Positions 1 to 10,001 of a DNA stretch of 64,000 bases are shown piece by piece (the stretch's first letter is position 1; every line of letters begins with the position of its first letter). Location of the stretch: positions 124,001 to 188,000 of the forward strand of contig CANLMR010000005.1 in NCBI GenBank assembly GCA_947492185.1. The letters are read 5' to 3'. The notes beneath the pieces were generated by a model, which was not told where the DNA came from, made no database searches, and saw only the letters and a list, made by a program, of their open reading frames with translations. Made by a program: the position numbers and the translations under genes. Source of the DNA: an uncultured Tenacibaculum sp. Its GTDB lineage: Bacteria; Bacteroidota; Bacteroidia; Flavobacteriales; Flavobacteriaceae.

Positions 1-6
1 CTATCT

Positions 7-2499
7 TTATTTTCTTAATTGTAAAAATATTATAAATAATACTATAAAACCTAAAATCAAGAATAATAGTTTATTAGAATTTTCTTGGTTTTCAATAGAA
101 CCATAATACACAAAAGCTCCCCAATAATATGGAGACTTGTAAGCGTTTTCAATTTTAGGGTTATTAATATAATTTAGTTTTGATTGATAATTAGCTTTAT
201 CAATAACATTTTTATCTTTCAAGGAAAGATAAAAGTTTTTAATTATTTCTGAAGAAGATTTATCATTTACCTTCCATAACGTGAATAGTAAATTTTCTGC
301 TCCTATATAACTAAAACCTCTAGCTAAACTCATTGCTCCTTCTCCCTTAATTAAACTTCCAACCCCTGTTTCGCAAGCACTTAAAACTACTAAATCTGCA
401 TTACACTCAAAACTGTACAACTCATTCAAAGACATTTTTCTATTAAAGAAATCGATAAAAGCCTCACTGGAAACACCCTTGTTTTCAGAATGTGTTGAAA
501 TATGTATTATCTCTTTTTGATTTAATTCTTTTATGAAATTAACCTCATTGGCTTTTTCATTTAGATAAAGTGATGTTTCAAAATTTTTCTTAATAACCTC
601 AGCTTCTTTCTCTGAGAAAGCTAACTCTTTAGTTGTGTTTTTAAAAACTGGAAAAAAACCTGCTACTTTTAAATTCTGATTTATTTTTTTGCTCTCTAAA
701 AACATTTGAAGGTTAAAATTATAGATAATGTTTTGCCGTTTAACCAAAAAAGGCATTTTATTAAAAAAAACAGTTTTGCTTTCTCTAGTTAATAATGTTT
801 CAAATGGAATAAAATTTAGAATTCCATCTGGAATTAGACCTATGTTTTGATAAGCAGACAACTCATCAAACTTTAATCTCTTATATAACTTAAAGGCCAG
901 ATTAGTATAATTATTTACATTATTATTAATTGTACTTGATGAATCAAAAAGCCTTAGATAGGCTACAATATCTTCTTTTAATTCAGAAGTTAGTTCAATT
1001 TGGTTTACCCATATCTTGCTTGCATTAATTATAAATTGATGTATCTTTCTTCTTCCGTAGAAGTAAATCACAAAAGCTGTATTTAGTTTAGCTGCTTTTT
1101 CTTTTACTTCTTTTATATTAATTGAATTTCCTTGAAGTATTGAAAACTTATTAATTAGTTTTTGATTTATTCTTCTTAACTCTTGATCTATTCTAGCAAA
1201 CTGTGAACGGTATTTGAAAATAGAATCTGAATGTCTAGTATTATTTTGGATTTTTCTTACAATATTTTCTTTTTCGGTTTGCAATACTTTTTCTTTAATC
1301 AAAAAACTATCATTCGGATTCTCTAATCTTAACTTACTAATTTTCTTTTTTGTATTTATTAAGTAAGACTTTCCTTTATCTGCATAATATAATGCTTTAT
1401 TAAGCATTTCTTCAGACTGAGTTTCAAAATAATATTGTAATGCTAATTCAATACATTTTTCGCTTCTATTTCTAGTGTTTGACTGATAAAGCAATTGTGT
1501 TTGTTGAGTAGTTGTTAGATTCCTTAATAAACTCTCTACATAAAAACTTTTATCATAATACTTCAATGAAAGTTTTATATCATTTTCTAATTCGGCTTTT
1601 AAATCAAAAACATCTATTAATAAACTTTCTGGATACAAACCATTAAACTCTTCTCCTTCTTTATATTCTGGCAACAATAAATTTAATGCTACATTTAATT
1701 TATTAGTTGCTTCATCTGTTTTATTTAAAAGTAACAGAAGTTGTACTTCTTCTAAAAGCCATTTCGTTTTCATCCTTATATTCAAAGAAGTATCAAACTG
1801 TTCTTTTTGTGCTTTTTTAAAAAAGTTAAATGCTTCATTATATTTTTTAGTAAACAACTGCTCTCTATAAAGCAAATAATTGGAATTGACACTTTTTACA
1901 TAATCCCCTTTTTTTAGACTACTGTCGTTCTTAATACTTTGTAATCTTTCTTTTTGATCTTGAGGAACGTTATATAACTGTAATGTTTGATTGACAATAT
2001 TTATAACCTCTTCGTGCTTATTAATTGTTTGAAACAATAAACATAGATTGGTAATTCCTGCAATTTTATGAGATAAATTATTTTCCTTTTCAGCCTTAGA
2101 AGTGTATAGCTTTATAATTCCTTCTGCACTGGTATAATTATTAGTTTTAATATAAAGATTCCCTAAAGGTTTTAAACAATACTCAATAATATCATATCTA
2201 GACAATTTTTCTTTGTCATATCTCATCCAAGCTTTTTCATAAGATTCTATTGCTAAAGGGAATTTTTCTTTTTCTTTTAAATAATATGCTCTATTACATT
2301 GAAGTACAACCAAAGCTAACTGCTCTTCTTTACTCCCAACTTTTTTTTCAAAACTTTTCTCTTTTTGAGATAATTGTTGAAGTGCAATTTCTGATGGGCT
2401 TTCCAAAAAATCATCTAAAGCTGTATATATATCTTTCTCAAGTTCCTGAGCAGAAACAAATAGTAGACAAAAGAAAAATAGAAATGAAAGTTTTCTCAT
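7..2499 (-). CDS. Exported TPR-CHAT domain cysteine peptidase, module 1
   Basis: 830 residues. A signal peptide (MRKLSFLFFFCLLFVSAQE) is followed by a long helical TPR-like region (about 20-400), a coiled stretch, and a C-terminal CHAT (caspase/HetF-associated) peptidase domain. The catalytic pair is intact: His670 in HISTHS and Cys709 in VLSACETG. A final hydrophobic helix (about 807-827) ends in basic residues, so the peptidase should sit in the periplasm anchored by its tail. CHAT proteins with TPRs are caspase-like proteases of clan CD. It begins 3 bp after the PKD/barrel gene on the same strand and is the last gene of an operon divergent from a sigma factor/TPR membrane pair. I infer it acts in that signalling module, possibly by cleaving a periplasmic partner. 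The substrate is unknown. Its closest relative in the window is the gene at 12270-14963. Confidence 0.88.
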   Translation of the reverse strand: MRKLSFLFFFCLLFVSAQELEKDIYTALDDFLESPSEIALQQLSQKEKSFEKKVGSKEEQLALVVLQCNRAYYLKEKEKFPLAIESYEKAWMRYDKEKLSRYDIIEYCLKPLGNLYIKTNNYTSAEGIIKLYTSKAEKENNLSHKIAGITNLCLLFQTINKHEEVINIVNQTLQLYNVPQDQKERLQSIKNDSSLKKGDYVKSVNSNYLLYREQLFTKKYNEAFNFFKKAQKEQFDTSLNIRMKTKWLLEEVQLLLLLNKTDEATNKLNVALNLLLPEYKEGEEFNGLYPESLLIDVFDLKAELENDIKLSLKYYDKSFYVESLLRNLTTTQQTQLLYQSNTRNRSEKCIELALQYYFETQSEEMLNKALYYADKGKSYLINTKKKISKLRLENPNDSFLIKEKVLQTEKENIVRKIQNNTRHSDSIFKYRSQFARIDQELRRINQKLINKFSILQGNSINIKEVKEKAAKLNTAFVIYFYGRRKIHQFIINASKIWVNQIELTSELKEDIVAYLRLFDSSSTINNNVNNYTNLAFKLYKRLKFDELSAYQNIGLIPDGILNFIPFETLLTRESKTVFFNKMPFLVKRQNIIYNFNLQMFLESKKINQNLKVAGFFPVFKNTTKELAFSEKEAEVIKKNFETSLYLNEKANEVNFIKELNQKEIIHISTHSENKGVSSEAFIDFFNRKMSLNELYSFECNADLVVLSACETGVGSLIKGEGAMSLARGFSYIGAENLLFTLWKVNDKSSSEIIKNFYLSLKDKNVIDKANYQSKLNYINNPKIENAYKSPYYWGAFVYYGSIENQENSNKLLFLILGFIVLFIIFLQLRK

Positions 2500-2502
2500 A
2501 AC

Positions 2503-4488
2503 TTAAAATTTCCAAATCAAATAAAATTGCCAGTAGTTATTTTCATTATTTGTATCAAAAACATAACGCGCTCCTATACTAGGACCAATTCTAGCTAATC
2601 CTGCAGTTGCTTCCACTAAAAAACCTTTTCTAAAGTTTGTAAACGAAGTGTTTTCTTTATTAGTAATTGCATTGTCAATAGTATTAATCATACCATCTCC
2701 TTGTATTGGCTGTTCAGTAGTTTCTATGAAAGTTTGAGTAGTTTCGTTTTCATTCAAACTTAATTTACCTTGAATTCCTGCTCCTAATCCTAAATAGTTA
2801 TTTACATTATATCTCATCAATAAAGGAATTTCAATATCCACATTAGAAAAATCAGAAATTGTTGTTGTACGCGTAATTCTTCTAATATTTTGAGCCGGAA
2901 AATCTTCAATCGTTTCTGACGTATTCGAATCGCCATTAAATGTATGTAAACTACTTAACAATTCTAATTGCCAATACCAACGATATGATTTAAATGGTGA
3001 AAGTGTGGCTCCAATAAAATAACTTCGTGAGTTATTTCTATTCACATAAGAATTATATCCCGCTTTGGCTCCGATTGAAATACCTGGTAAGAATCGTGTT
3101 GTAGATCTATTCGTTATAATAGGATCATTTTTATCAAAAATAATTGCTGTTTTACTTACGGTATTCTTTTTATGAAAATCTTTCCCAAATTTAATGCTGT
3201 ATCTTACAAATCCTTTGGTTGAATCTTTTTCTTGAATTCCTTTTTGATTGCTTCCAGGTAAATAAATATTTTTAAAAGTAAATATTGCTTGTTTTTTGGT
3301 AAACGTAGTATCTAAACAACTATAACTAACTTTTTCTTTCGGGCAAATAACACATTTAGGATACATATCTAAAACTTTTAATGTTGATTTGTCTAACATT
3401 TCCGGAATATCTGTTTCTAAACGAATTGTTTTTGCTGGTCCTTCTCCATCATTCTGGAATTGAATTTTATATTTAAGTGTTTTAAACCTTACTAACCTAT
3501 AATTCAATATGGTTCCATTTGAAGACATTTTATTTGGGTCATGTGAGGTAACAATTTCCATTTCCTTTTCCTTTACACTATGGTTTTTAAAATTTCTATC
3601 AGGAACATGAACACCTCTTATTGAAATTATTGCACTTGTATCTTTAAGCATTTCTGGAGGTGTTTTTAATGTAAAAAACACATTTCGCTCTTCATTAGGA
3701 TTTAAGTTATCAAAATTAAAAATGCTCCAGTTTTTATAATATTCTTTTGATTCTTTTAATGTTTTGTTTAAATCAGTTTTAGTAGAGTCTTGTACTTGTC
3801 GAAATTCCTCAAATTCATTAGACAGTGAACTATAAAGAATAGCATTATCGTTTATTTCTTTAATATCTACAATTTGATCTTCTTCCTCTTGAATCAATTG
3901 CTCTCCATGATGAGTTCGTATATCTTCTATTTCAAAATTATTATTCTTGTATTTCCTTTCATTATAAAAAATATATAATCGCCCATTTGTTATATACTTT
4001 TTTACATTTTTATAACGCATGGCTAGTACCATTTTCTCTTTTGGAACAGGGTCTCTATTGATTATCAAATCAAAATCATTAGTCATGTCTGCTACAGTTT
4101 TATAGGTTGATGTATTATCTTTAACAGAAACTTTTTGTGGTCTTGCTGAAGGAGGTTTCCCAGAATCGTAATGATTAGTAACCCATAATTTTACTTCATA
4201 ATCTCCTTTGTTTTTATAGGTATGCTTGGGAGTTTTTTCTTTACTAAAATTACCATCTCCAAATTCCCAGAAATAAGAATAATAAGCTTTAGGTGCTCCT
4301 GCAACTTGAATAAGTTTAGGTGGAATTGGAGTTAAAGTTATTTCATTACCCTTTAAAACAACATTAACCTTTGCGTTTTTTCGTATGGTATCTTTTTTAA
4401 CCAATTCTTGCCCTTGAATTCTAAATCCAAAAAGAAAGAAAAACGAAAAGATAATTAATATCGAACTTTGATTTATTTGAGAACCCAT
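2503..4488 (-). CDS. PKD-domain protein with C-terminal outer-membrane barrel-like region
   Basis: 661 residues. A signal peptide is cleaved after about residue 26 (ending RIQGQ). A PKD domain lies around residues 55-125, with the typical WEFGDGN core and a YKNKGDYEVKLWV strand. A middle region resembles the conserved-repeat parts of Bacteroidota surface proteins. The last ~190 residues are rich in alternating aromatic strands (GAKAGYNSY, GLGAGIQGKL, GARYVFDTNNENNYWQFYL) and end in a terminal aromatic residue, as in outer-membrane beta-barrels. It lies 3 bp before the CHAT gene and downstream of a terminator hairpin, so CHAT 1 may be partly insulated from the lipoprotein promoter. The role is not recognised. 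I infer an outer-membrane partner of the CHAT peptidase. Confidence 0.75.
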   Translation of the reverse strand: MGSQINQSSILIIFSFFFLFGFRIQGQELVKKDTIRKNAKVNVVLKGNEITLTPIPPKLIQVAGAPKAYYSYFWEFGDGNFSKEKTPKHTYKNKGDYEVKLWVTNHYDSGKPPSARPQKVSVKDNTSTYKTVADMTNDFDLIINRDPVPKEKMVLAMRYKNVKKYITNGRLYIFYNERKYKNNNFEIEDIRTHHGEQLIQEEEDQIVDIKEINDNAILYSSLSNEFEEFRQVQDSTKTDLNKTLKESKEYYKNWSIFNFDNLNPNEERNVFFTLKTPPEMLKDTSAIISIRGVHVPDRNFKNHSVKEKEMEIVTSHDPNKMSSNGTILNYRLVRFKTLKYKIQFQNDGEGPAKTIRLETDIPEMLDKSTLKVLDMYPKCVICPKEKVSYSCLDTTFTKKQAIFTFKNIYLPGSNQKGIQEKDSTKGFVRYSIKFGKDFHKKNTVSKTAIIFDKNDPIITNRSTTRFLPGISIGAKAGYNSYVNRNNSRSYFIGATLSPFKSYRWYWQLELLSSLHTFNGDSNTSETIEDFPAQNIRRITRTTTISDFSNVDIEIPLLMRYNVNNYLGLGAGIQGKLSLNENETTQTFIETTEQPIQGDGMINTIDNAITNKENTSFTNFRKGFLVEATAGLARIGPSIGARYVFDTNNENNYWQFYLIWKF

Positions 4489-4520
4489 AGATTAACATTC
4501 TAATAGTTAAGTAAATATAT

Positions 4521-4556
4521 AAAAAGCATCTTAACTCAAGTATTGAGTTAAGATGC
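4521..4556 (-). terminator. Rho-independent terminator after the lipoprotein/small-protein pair
   Basis: Perfect 14-bp inverted repeat, 4526-4539 paired with 4543-4556, with a 3-nt loop. On the minus strand it is followed by a TTTTT run (4525-4521). It lies between the 30-codon gene and the PKD gene, so it separates or attenuates the two parts of the minus-strand operon. Confidence 0.75.
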
Positions 4557-4569
4557 CATAAACAAGCCT

Positions 4570-4662
4570 CTAAAACAGCAGAATTAACATCCCAAAAATT
4601 GCAACCAATAATAATATCGAAAACTTAACTAAATTTTCTTTTGTTGCTTTTTGTGCCATCAT
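4570..4662 (-). CDS. Small membrane protein, 30 residues
   Basis: Starts two codons after the lipoprotein stop (tandem TAG TAG, then ATG ATG). The peptide begins MMAQKATKENLVKF and ends with a hydrophobic helix, SILLLVAIFGMLILLF. It is a short charged head with one membrane segment and ends just before the terminator at 4521-4556, so a transcript would consist of the lipoprotein plus this peptide. No family is recognised. Small single-pass peptides of this shape are easily missed by gene callers. The tight placement and intact frame support it, but coding is inferred. Confidence 0.5.
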   Translation of the reverse strand: MMAQKATKENLVKFSILLLVAIFGMLILLF

Positions 4663-4665
4663 CTA

Positions 4666-5628
4666 CTAATTTAACAATACTAATGCATCCTTAATATCAT
4701 CAGTAGAAACTGCAGAAAAATCTAAACTTACATACTCATTCTCTGAAATGTTCACTGTTTTAACGGCCATGTATTGTTGGTTATCTTTTATAGTTAAACC
4801 AACATAAGTAACTTCTAAACCTACTGGTAATGAATTTACATAACTTTGTACTCCATCTGAATAAAACTGTGTAAAACTAACTACCGATGGTAAATTGTTT
4901 TCTTTAAACACTATAAATACTCGAGCTTCATCTAAACTTGAACTAGAAGTTAAATCAACATAATTTGTAGTTTTTGCTCCTGGATAGCTGTAAAACTTAT
5001 CACAGTTAGTCCAGCCAAACTCAAAAACATCATAGATATAACTATCTAGTGTAGATTCAAATCTAATTTCAGTATTAAAAAACTGATTCCAAACAATGTT
5101 ATCATCAGCATCTACTGTTCCAATAAACGCTCTCATATCTGGATCATCTCCTCCCGATGAAGGAACGCTAATTTGTATAGGATTTCCTGGAACATTTGTT
5201 AATGTTATTCCATTTTGTTCAACTACAATTTCTGTTTCTCCCTCAGATAATAAAAAAGTATTTTCACCAGAATTATTAATTGCATTTGTAGGTCTGTTAG
5301 ATAAAATCATTTCACTTGCTGTAAATATTTCTTTAATCTTTATATCTACATTTCCTGTCACCGTATTTCCACTAGGATCAAGAAATGAATTTGGTTGAAA
5401 TGTAATTTTCGTTCCTTTTTCTCCTGTAATCTCTCCTCCTAAATCAGCTGAAATTGTAAATGATTGATATTGCTCTCCATTATTTTCAAAAAATTCTTCC
5501 ATAGAATTGTAATTCACTAATTCACAATTACCATCACAATCATTATCTAAATCATTATTGTCTTTTGAACAATTCACAAATAATAACATCAAAAACATTA
5601 TCCCTAATACTAATCTTCTTGTCTTCAT
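4666..5628 (-). CDS. Lipoprotein of unknown function, first gene of the CHAT 1 operon
   Basis: 320 residues with a lipoprotein signal peptide: the hydrophobic stretch ends in the lipobox LLFVNC, with Cys20 followed by an acidic Ser/Asp/Asn-rich linker. Residues 60-180 form a beta-rich domain with a GTKITFQPNSFLDPSGNTVTG segment, a pattern (alternating strands around F-P-G turns) seen in Bacteroidota surface lipoproteins and resembling ZU5-type sandwiches; this likeness is inference. It is the first gene downstream of the divergent intergenic region shared with the sigma factor at 5721. A GGTAAC motif lies 52 nt upstream of its start codon, the same distance as in module 2. Function is not recognised. 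It may be a surface sensor or partner for the CHAT protease. Confidence 0.8.
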   Translation of the reverse strand: MKTRRLVLGIMFLMLLFVNCSKDNNDLDNDCDGNCELVNYNSMEEFFENNGEQYQSFTISADLGGEITGEKGTKITFQPNSFLDPSGNTVTGNVDIKIKEIFTASEMILSNRPTNAINNSGENTFLLSEGETEIVVEQNGITLTNVPGNPIQISVPSSGGDDPDMRAFIGTVDADDNIVWNQFFNTEIRFESTLDSYIYDVFEFGWTNCDKFYSYPGAKTTNYVDLTSSSSLDEARVFIVFKENNLPSVVSFTQFYSDGVQSYVNSLPVGLEVTYVGLTIKDNQQYMAVKTVNISENEYVSLDFSAVSTDDIKDALVLLN

Positions 5629-5673
5629 AATTTTAAATTTTAAGTTTTTACACCTTTATATCAACAACATTAA

Positions 5674-5692
5674 AAATTTGTTACCTCTTTTT
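5674..5692 (-). promoter_or_regulatory. GGTAAC-type promoter motif, CHAT side of module 1
   Basis: On the minus strand the sequence reads A-run, GAGGTAAC, AAATTTTT, with the GGTAAC at 5685-5680. The last C is exactly 52 nt from the ATG of the lipoprotein at 5628. The same GGTAAC, at the same 52-nt distance, precedes the small gene of module 2 (11805-11810), and GAGGGTAAC occurs in the RNA elements at 14956 and 15233. An AAC-containing -35 is usual for ECF sigma promoters. That the divergent sigma factor uses it is inference. Confidence 0.4.
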
Positions 5693-5720
5693 TTTTAAAT
5701 TAGCATAAAAACCAAGCTAA

Positions 5721-6308
5721 ATGCCTGAAAAAAAGGTACACAAAGACCAAAGATATATTGATGGATTAGCCTCTAACAATTCGTTTATCATTAGAGATAT
5801 TTATACTCAGTTTGCTCCGAAGGTTATTCAATTCATTAAAAACAATAGCGGTAATAGTCAAAAGGCAGAAGATGTTATTCAAGAAGTATTAATCACCATA
5901 TACAACCAGGCTACCAAAAACAATTTACAACTTACCTGTCCATTTGATGCCTATTTTTTTCTATTATGTAAACGAAAGTGGTTGAACGAATTAAAAAAAA
6001 CTAAAAATATACAGGTAACAATTTTAAATGAGGAAGTATCTAAACATGAAGGGTTAGATGAATTAATTATTGAAACTTCTGTATTTGAACAAAAGCATCA
6101 ATTATTTGAAAAAATGTTTCAAAAATTAGGCAATGCTTGTAAAGATTTATTGAAAGCTTGTTTTACTATTAAATCTATGGAAGAAGTCGCAAAAAAATTA
6201 GATATTTCTTATGCATACGCTAGAAAGAAAAAATCGCAATGCATAGGTAAACTAACGCAATTAATTACAACTACTTCAGAGTATAATGAATTAAAAAACA
6301 ATTCTTAA
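5721..6308 (+). CDS. ECF-like RNA polymerase sigma factor, module 1
   Basis: 195 residues. Region 2 is seen around residues 20-90 (NSQKAEDVIQEVLITIYNQA) and a C-terminal region-4 helix-turn-helix around 145-180 (MEEVAKKLDISYAYARKKKSQ). It directs RNA polymerase to its own promoter set. Its TAA stop overlaps the ATG of the following TPR membrane protein by one base, a classic sigma/anti-sigma pairing. It is divergent from the lipoprotein-CHAT operon. It is distantly related to the sigma factor at 11199-11759: same length, same AED(V/I)(I/F)Q core, same type of partner. It is more divergent from textbook ECFs than the one at 62135-62683. Confidence 0.88.
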   Translation: MPEKKVHKDQRYIDGLASNNSFIIRDIYTQFAPKVIQFIKNNSGNSQKAEDVIQEVLITIYNQATKNNLQLTCPFDAYFFLLCKRKWLNELKKTKNIQVTILNEEVSKHEGLDELIIETSVFEQKHQLFEKMFQKLGNACKDLLKACFTIKSMEEVAKKLDISYAYARKKKSQCIGKLTQLITTTSEYNELKNNS

Positions 6309-7030
6309 TGGAGGGTCAATTTTTATTATTTGAACATTATCTAGCAGGAGAACTATCTAAGGAAGAACTTGTTAAATTTGAAAACTTACTTCAAACCGAT
6401 ATTGATTTTAAAAAAGCTTTTAATCAATATAGAGAAGTTCATAATTCATTAGAGCTTACTTTTAAAAACAATAACGAACAACTCAACTTTGAAAACAACT
6501 TAAAAAACATTTCCAATACATATTTCGAAAAATCTACTTCAAAAAGTAATTATAAATGGTATTACTCAATTGCCGCTAGTATAGCTGTTCTGTTAAGCGT
6601 ATACCTATTTTATCCTAGTACAAAACCTTCATATGAAGAGTATATAACATACCCTTCTGTAAATTTTACTGTTAGAGGGAATCAGGAAAATATATTACTT
6701 GATGCACAAAACGCTTTTAACAATAAAAACTTTACTAAAGCGAACGAATTATTTTCTGAAGTTCTAAAAAAAGAAACAGAGAACACAGAAATAAAACTAT
6801 ATAATGGATTAGCATTAATTGAAATCAATAAATTTAATGAAGCTAGCACTCTTTTAAACTCAATAGCTAATGGAAACTCTAGTTTTAAATATCAAGCCAT
6901 TTGGTATTTAGCTTTAAGTAATTTAAAACAAAATAAATATGCTGAATGTAAGCTACTATTAGAAAAACTTCCAGAAGAATTTAACCAGTATCTGAAAGCA
7001 AAAAAACTTTTAAAAAACTTACCTGAATAA
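6308..7030 (+). CDS. One-pass membrane protein with TPRs, probable anti-sigma factor, module 1
   Basis: 240 residues. A short acidic-helical N-terminus (about 1-75, with YLAGELSKEELVKFENLL) is typical of the cytoplasmic sigma-binding part of Bacteroidota anti-sigma proteins. One membrane helix (about 84-103, YSIAASIAVLLSVYLFYP) follows, then an extracytoplasmic TPR-like region (130-240; NAFNNKNFTKANELFSEVL and KYAECKLLLEKL). The start codon overlaps the sigma stop. Role as anti-sigma is inferred from position and topology. A zinc-binding HxxxCxxC is not present. Its TPRs face the same compartment as the CHAT peptidase, so it is the obvious candidate substrate or sensor. Confidence 0.75.
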   Translation: MEGQFLLFEHYLAGELSKEELVKFENLLQTDIDFKKAFNQYREVHNSLELTFKNNNEQLNFENNLKNISNTYFEKSTSKSNYKWYYSIAASIAVLLSVYLFYPSTKPSYEEYITYPSVNFTVRGNQENILLDAQNAFNNKNFTKANELFSEVLKKETENTEIKLYNGLALIEINKFNEASTLLNSIANGNSSFKYQAIWYLALSNLKQNKYAECKLLLEKLPEEFNQYLKAKKLLKNLPE

Positions 7031-7105
7031 CTTCATTCCTATAAATATTAACAAATAGGAAAAAGCTTGTTTACAAATCACTATGGAATAATAAATTCTA
7101 TTTGG

Positions 7106-7113
7106 TAACTTTG
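7106..7113 (+). promoter_or_regulatory. Bacteroidota -7 box for uvrA
   Basis: TAACTTTG matches the TAnnTTTG -7 consensus exactly. The expected transcription start is near 7118-7120. This favours translation from the TTG at 7137 rather than the TTG at 7119, which would be at or before the 5' end of the message. Confidence 0.5.
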
Positions 7114-7136
7114 CTCTTTTGTGTAAAATCGTAACC

Positions 7137-9962
7137 TTGAAAGAGCAAGAATTCATTGAAGTATACGGAGCTAGAGCTCATAACTTAAAAAACATTGACG
7201 TTAAAATTCCTCGTGAACAACTAGTTGTAATTACTGGTTTAAGCGGAAGTGGAAAATCATCTTTAGCTTTTGATACTATTTATGCTGAAGGACAACGAAG
7301 ATATATTGAAACATTTTCTGCTTATGCCCGTCAATTTTTAGGTGGTTTAGAGCGTCCAGATGTTGATAAAATTGAAGGTTTATCTCCAGTAATTTCAATT
7401 GAACAAAAAACTACAAATAAAAGTCCACGTTCTACTGTGGGAACTATAACCGAGATTTACGATTTCTTACGTTTACTTTTTGCCCGTGCTTCTGATGCAT
7501 ATTCTTACCATACAGGAGAAAAAATGGTCAGTTATTCTGATGAGCAAATCAAAGAACTTATTTTAAAAGATTTTGATGGAAAACGTATTGCTGTTTTAGC
7601 TCCATTAATTAAATCTAGAAAAGGACATTACCGAGAATTATTCGAACAAATTTCTAAACAAGGGTTTCTACGTGTTCGGGTAGATGGTGAAATACGAGAA
7701 ATTGAAAAAGGGATGAAGTTAGATCGATACAAAACTCACGATATTGAAGTGGTTATTGATCGTTTAGCTGTTGATGAAAACTCTGAAAAACGCTTAGAAG
7801 AAACTATTAAAACAGCTCTTTACACTGGAGACAATATTTTAATGGTTATTGATGTTGATAATGAAAAACCTAGATATTTCAGTAGAGAATTAATGTGCCC
7901 TACTTCAGGAATTGCCTATCCAAACCCCGAACCAAATACTTTCTCTTTTAATTCACCAAAAGGAGCTTGTGATAAATGCAATGGATTAGGAACCACAAAC
8001 GAAGTTAACTTAAACAAAGTAATTCCAGACGATTCAGTTTCTATAAAAAATGGAGGGATAATCCCTTTAGGGGAACAAAAAAATAGTTGGATTTTTAAAC
8101 AACTACAAACTATTGCAGAACGTTACAAATTCAAGCTAACTGATTCGATTTCTGAAATCCCAAAAGAAGCCTTAGAAGTTATTTTACATGGAGGCAAAGA
8201 ATCTTTTAAAGTTGAATCGAAAGCTGCTGGTGTTACTCGCAGTTATCAGATAGATTTTGAAGGAATTGTTTCTTTTATAGAAAGCCAATATAAAAATACC
8301 GATAGTTCAGCTATTAAAAGATGGGCAAAAGGCTTTATGGATGAAATCAAATGCTCTTCTTGTAGTGGAAAACGTCTAAAAAAAGAAGCTTTACACTTTA
8401 AATTTACGGGTAAAAACATTAGTGATTTAGCACAAATGGATGTAACCGAGTTAGCTGATTGGTTTTCTAATATTGAAACTAAACTTTCTGAAAAACAATT
8501 AACCATTGCTTCAGAAATCCTAAAAGAAATCCGAACACGAATTCAATTCTTATTAGATGTTGGTTTAGATTATTTAACTCTTGATCGTACTTCTAAATCA
8601 TTATCTGGTGGAGAAGCGCAACGTATTCGTTTAGCTACTCAAATAGGTTCTCAACTGGTTGGTGTTTTATATATTTTAGATGAACCAAGTATTGGTTTAC
8701 ATCAAAGAGATAATCAAAAGTTAATTGATTCTTTACTTAAATTACGTGATGTTGGAAATTCTGTTTTAGTTGTAGAACACGATGAAGACATGATTAAAAA
8801 TGCCGATTATGTTTTAGATATTGGTCCAGGTGCAGGAAGACATGGTGGTGAAATTGTAAGTAACGGATCGTTTAAAGAAATCATAAATGAAGCTACACTT
8901 ACTTCAGATTATTTATCGAAAAGAAAAATGATTGAAGTTCCTAAAAAGCGTAGAACAGGAAACGGGAAAAAGATAAAACTAACTGGTGCAAGTGGAAACA
9001 ACTTAAAAGATGTTTCTGTTGAATTCCCTTTAGGAAAAATGATTTGTGTTACGGGTGTTTCTGGAAGTGGGAAATCTACTTTAATTAACGAAACATTGTA
9101 TCCAATTCTTAACGCACATATTTACAGAGGTGTTAAAAAACCAATGCCTTATAAAAAAATTACAGGTTTAGAACATGTTGATAAGGTTATTGATATTGAT
9201 CAATCTCCTATTGGTAGAACACCACGTTCAAATCCTGCAACATATACTGGCGTATTTAGCGAAATAAGAAGTTTGTTCTCAAAAACTCCTGAAGCCGCAA
9301 TTCGAGGATACAAACCAGGACGATTTAGTTTTAATGTAAAAGGAGGACGATGTGAAACTTGTCAAGGTGGTGGTTTACGTGTTATTGAAATGAATTTTTT
9401 ACCTGATGTTCATGTAGAGTGTGAAACCTGTCAAGGTAAACGCTTTAATAGAGAAACCTTAGAAATTCGATACAAAGGAAAATCTATTTCAGATGTTTTA
9501 GAAATGACCATCAACCAAGCAGTTGAATTCTTTGAACATATACCAAAAATCTACAGGAAATTAAAAACTATTCAAGATGTTGGTTTAGGATATATTACTT
9601 TAGGACAACAATCTACCACACTTTCTGGTGGAGAAGCACAACGTATTAAATTGGCTTCTGAACTCTCTAAAAGAGATACTGGAAATACTTTCTATATTTT
9701 AGATGAACCTACTACAGGTTTACACTTTGAAGACATCCGTGTACTAATGGAAGTATTAAATAAACTAGTAAATAAAGGAAATACCGTTTTGATTATTGAG
9801 CATAATCTAGATGTTATTAAACTTGCCGATTATATTATTGATGTAGGTATGGAAGGTGGAAAAGGAGGTGGCCAAATAGTAACTACAGGTTCACCTGAAA
9901 AAGTAGCTAAACATAAAACTAGTTACACTGCTAAATTTCTAAAAAAAGAATTATCAAAATAA
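7137..9962 (+). CDS. uvrA: Excinuclease ABC subunit A
   Basis: Nucleotide-excision-repair damage sensor: an ATPase dimer that loads UvrB on lesions. About 941 residues from the TTG at 7137, an ordinary length. Two ABC cassettes are visible: Walker [10 protein letters not shown] and signature LSGGEAQRI in the first; GVSGSGKST and a second LSGGEAQRI in the second. Both ATPase halves carry Walker B-like ILDEPS and ILDEPT. The zinc-finger cysteines are present (CxxC pairs in [16 protein letters not shown] and CETCQGGG...CETCQGK). The frame also opens at a TTG at 7119, but the -7 box at 7106 makes that start unlikely. It is monocistronic; the next feature is the structured element downstream. Confidence 0.97.
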   Translation: MKEQEFIEVYGARAHNLKNIDVKIPREQLVVITGLSGSGKSSLAFDTIYAEGQRRYIETFSAYARQFLGGLERPDVDKIEGLSPVISIEQKTTNKSPRSTVGTITEIYDFLRLLFARASDAYSYHTGEKMVSYSDEQIKELILKDFDGKRIAVLAPLIKSRKGHYRELFEQISKQGFLRVRVDGEIREIEKGMKLDRYKTHDIEVVIDRLAVDENSEKRLEETIKTALYTGDNILMVIDVDNEKPRYFSRELMCPTSGIAYPNPEPNTFSFNSPKGACDKCNGLGTTNEVNLNKVIPDDSVSIKNGGIIPLGEQKNSWIFKQLQTIAERYKFKLTDSISEIPKEALEVILHGGKESFKVESKAAGVTRSYQIDFEGIVSFIESQYKNTDSSAIKRWAKGFMDEIKCSSCSGKRLKKEALHFKFTGKNISDLAQMDVTELADWFSNIETKLSEKQLTIASEILKEIRTRIQFLLDVGLDYLTLDRTSKSLSGGEAQRIRLATQIGSQLVGVLYILDEPSIGLHQRDNQKLIDSLLKLRDVGNSVLVVEHDEDMIKNADYVLDIGPGAGRHGGEIVSNGSFKEIINEATLTSDYLSKRKMIEVPKKRRTGNGKKIKLTGASGNNLKDVSVEFPLGKMICVTGVSGSGKSTLINETLYPILNAHIYRGVKKPMPYKKITGLEHVDKVIDIDQSPIGRTPRSNPATYTGVFSEIRSLFSKTPEAAIRGYKPGRFSFNVKGGRCETCQGGGLRVIEMNFLPDVHVECETCQGKRFNRETLEIRYKGKSISDVLEMTINQAVEFFEHIPKIYRKLKTIQDVGLGYITLGQQSTTLSGGEAQRIKLASELSKRDTGNTFYILDEPTTGLHFEDIRVLMEVLNKLVNKGNTVLIIEHNLDVIKLADYIIDVGMEGGKGGGQIVTTGSPEKVAKHKTSYTAKFLKKELSK

Positions 9963-10001
9963 ACACTGATAAACAGCACATTAAACCTGTAATCAAAACT
10001 T

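Noticed and set aside
7036-7061. TTCCTAT/ATAGGAA hairpin after the module 1 anti-sigma gene
   Set aside because: Only 7 bp, and followed by an A run on the transcribed strand; not a convincing terminator.
7119-7136. TTG at 7119 as the uvrA start
   Set aside because: It coincides with the expected transcription start set by the -7 box at 7106-7113; the TTG at 7137 fits better.
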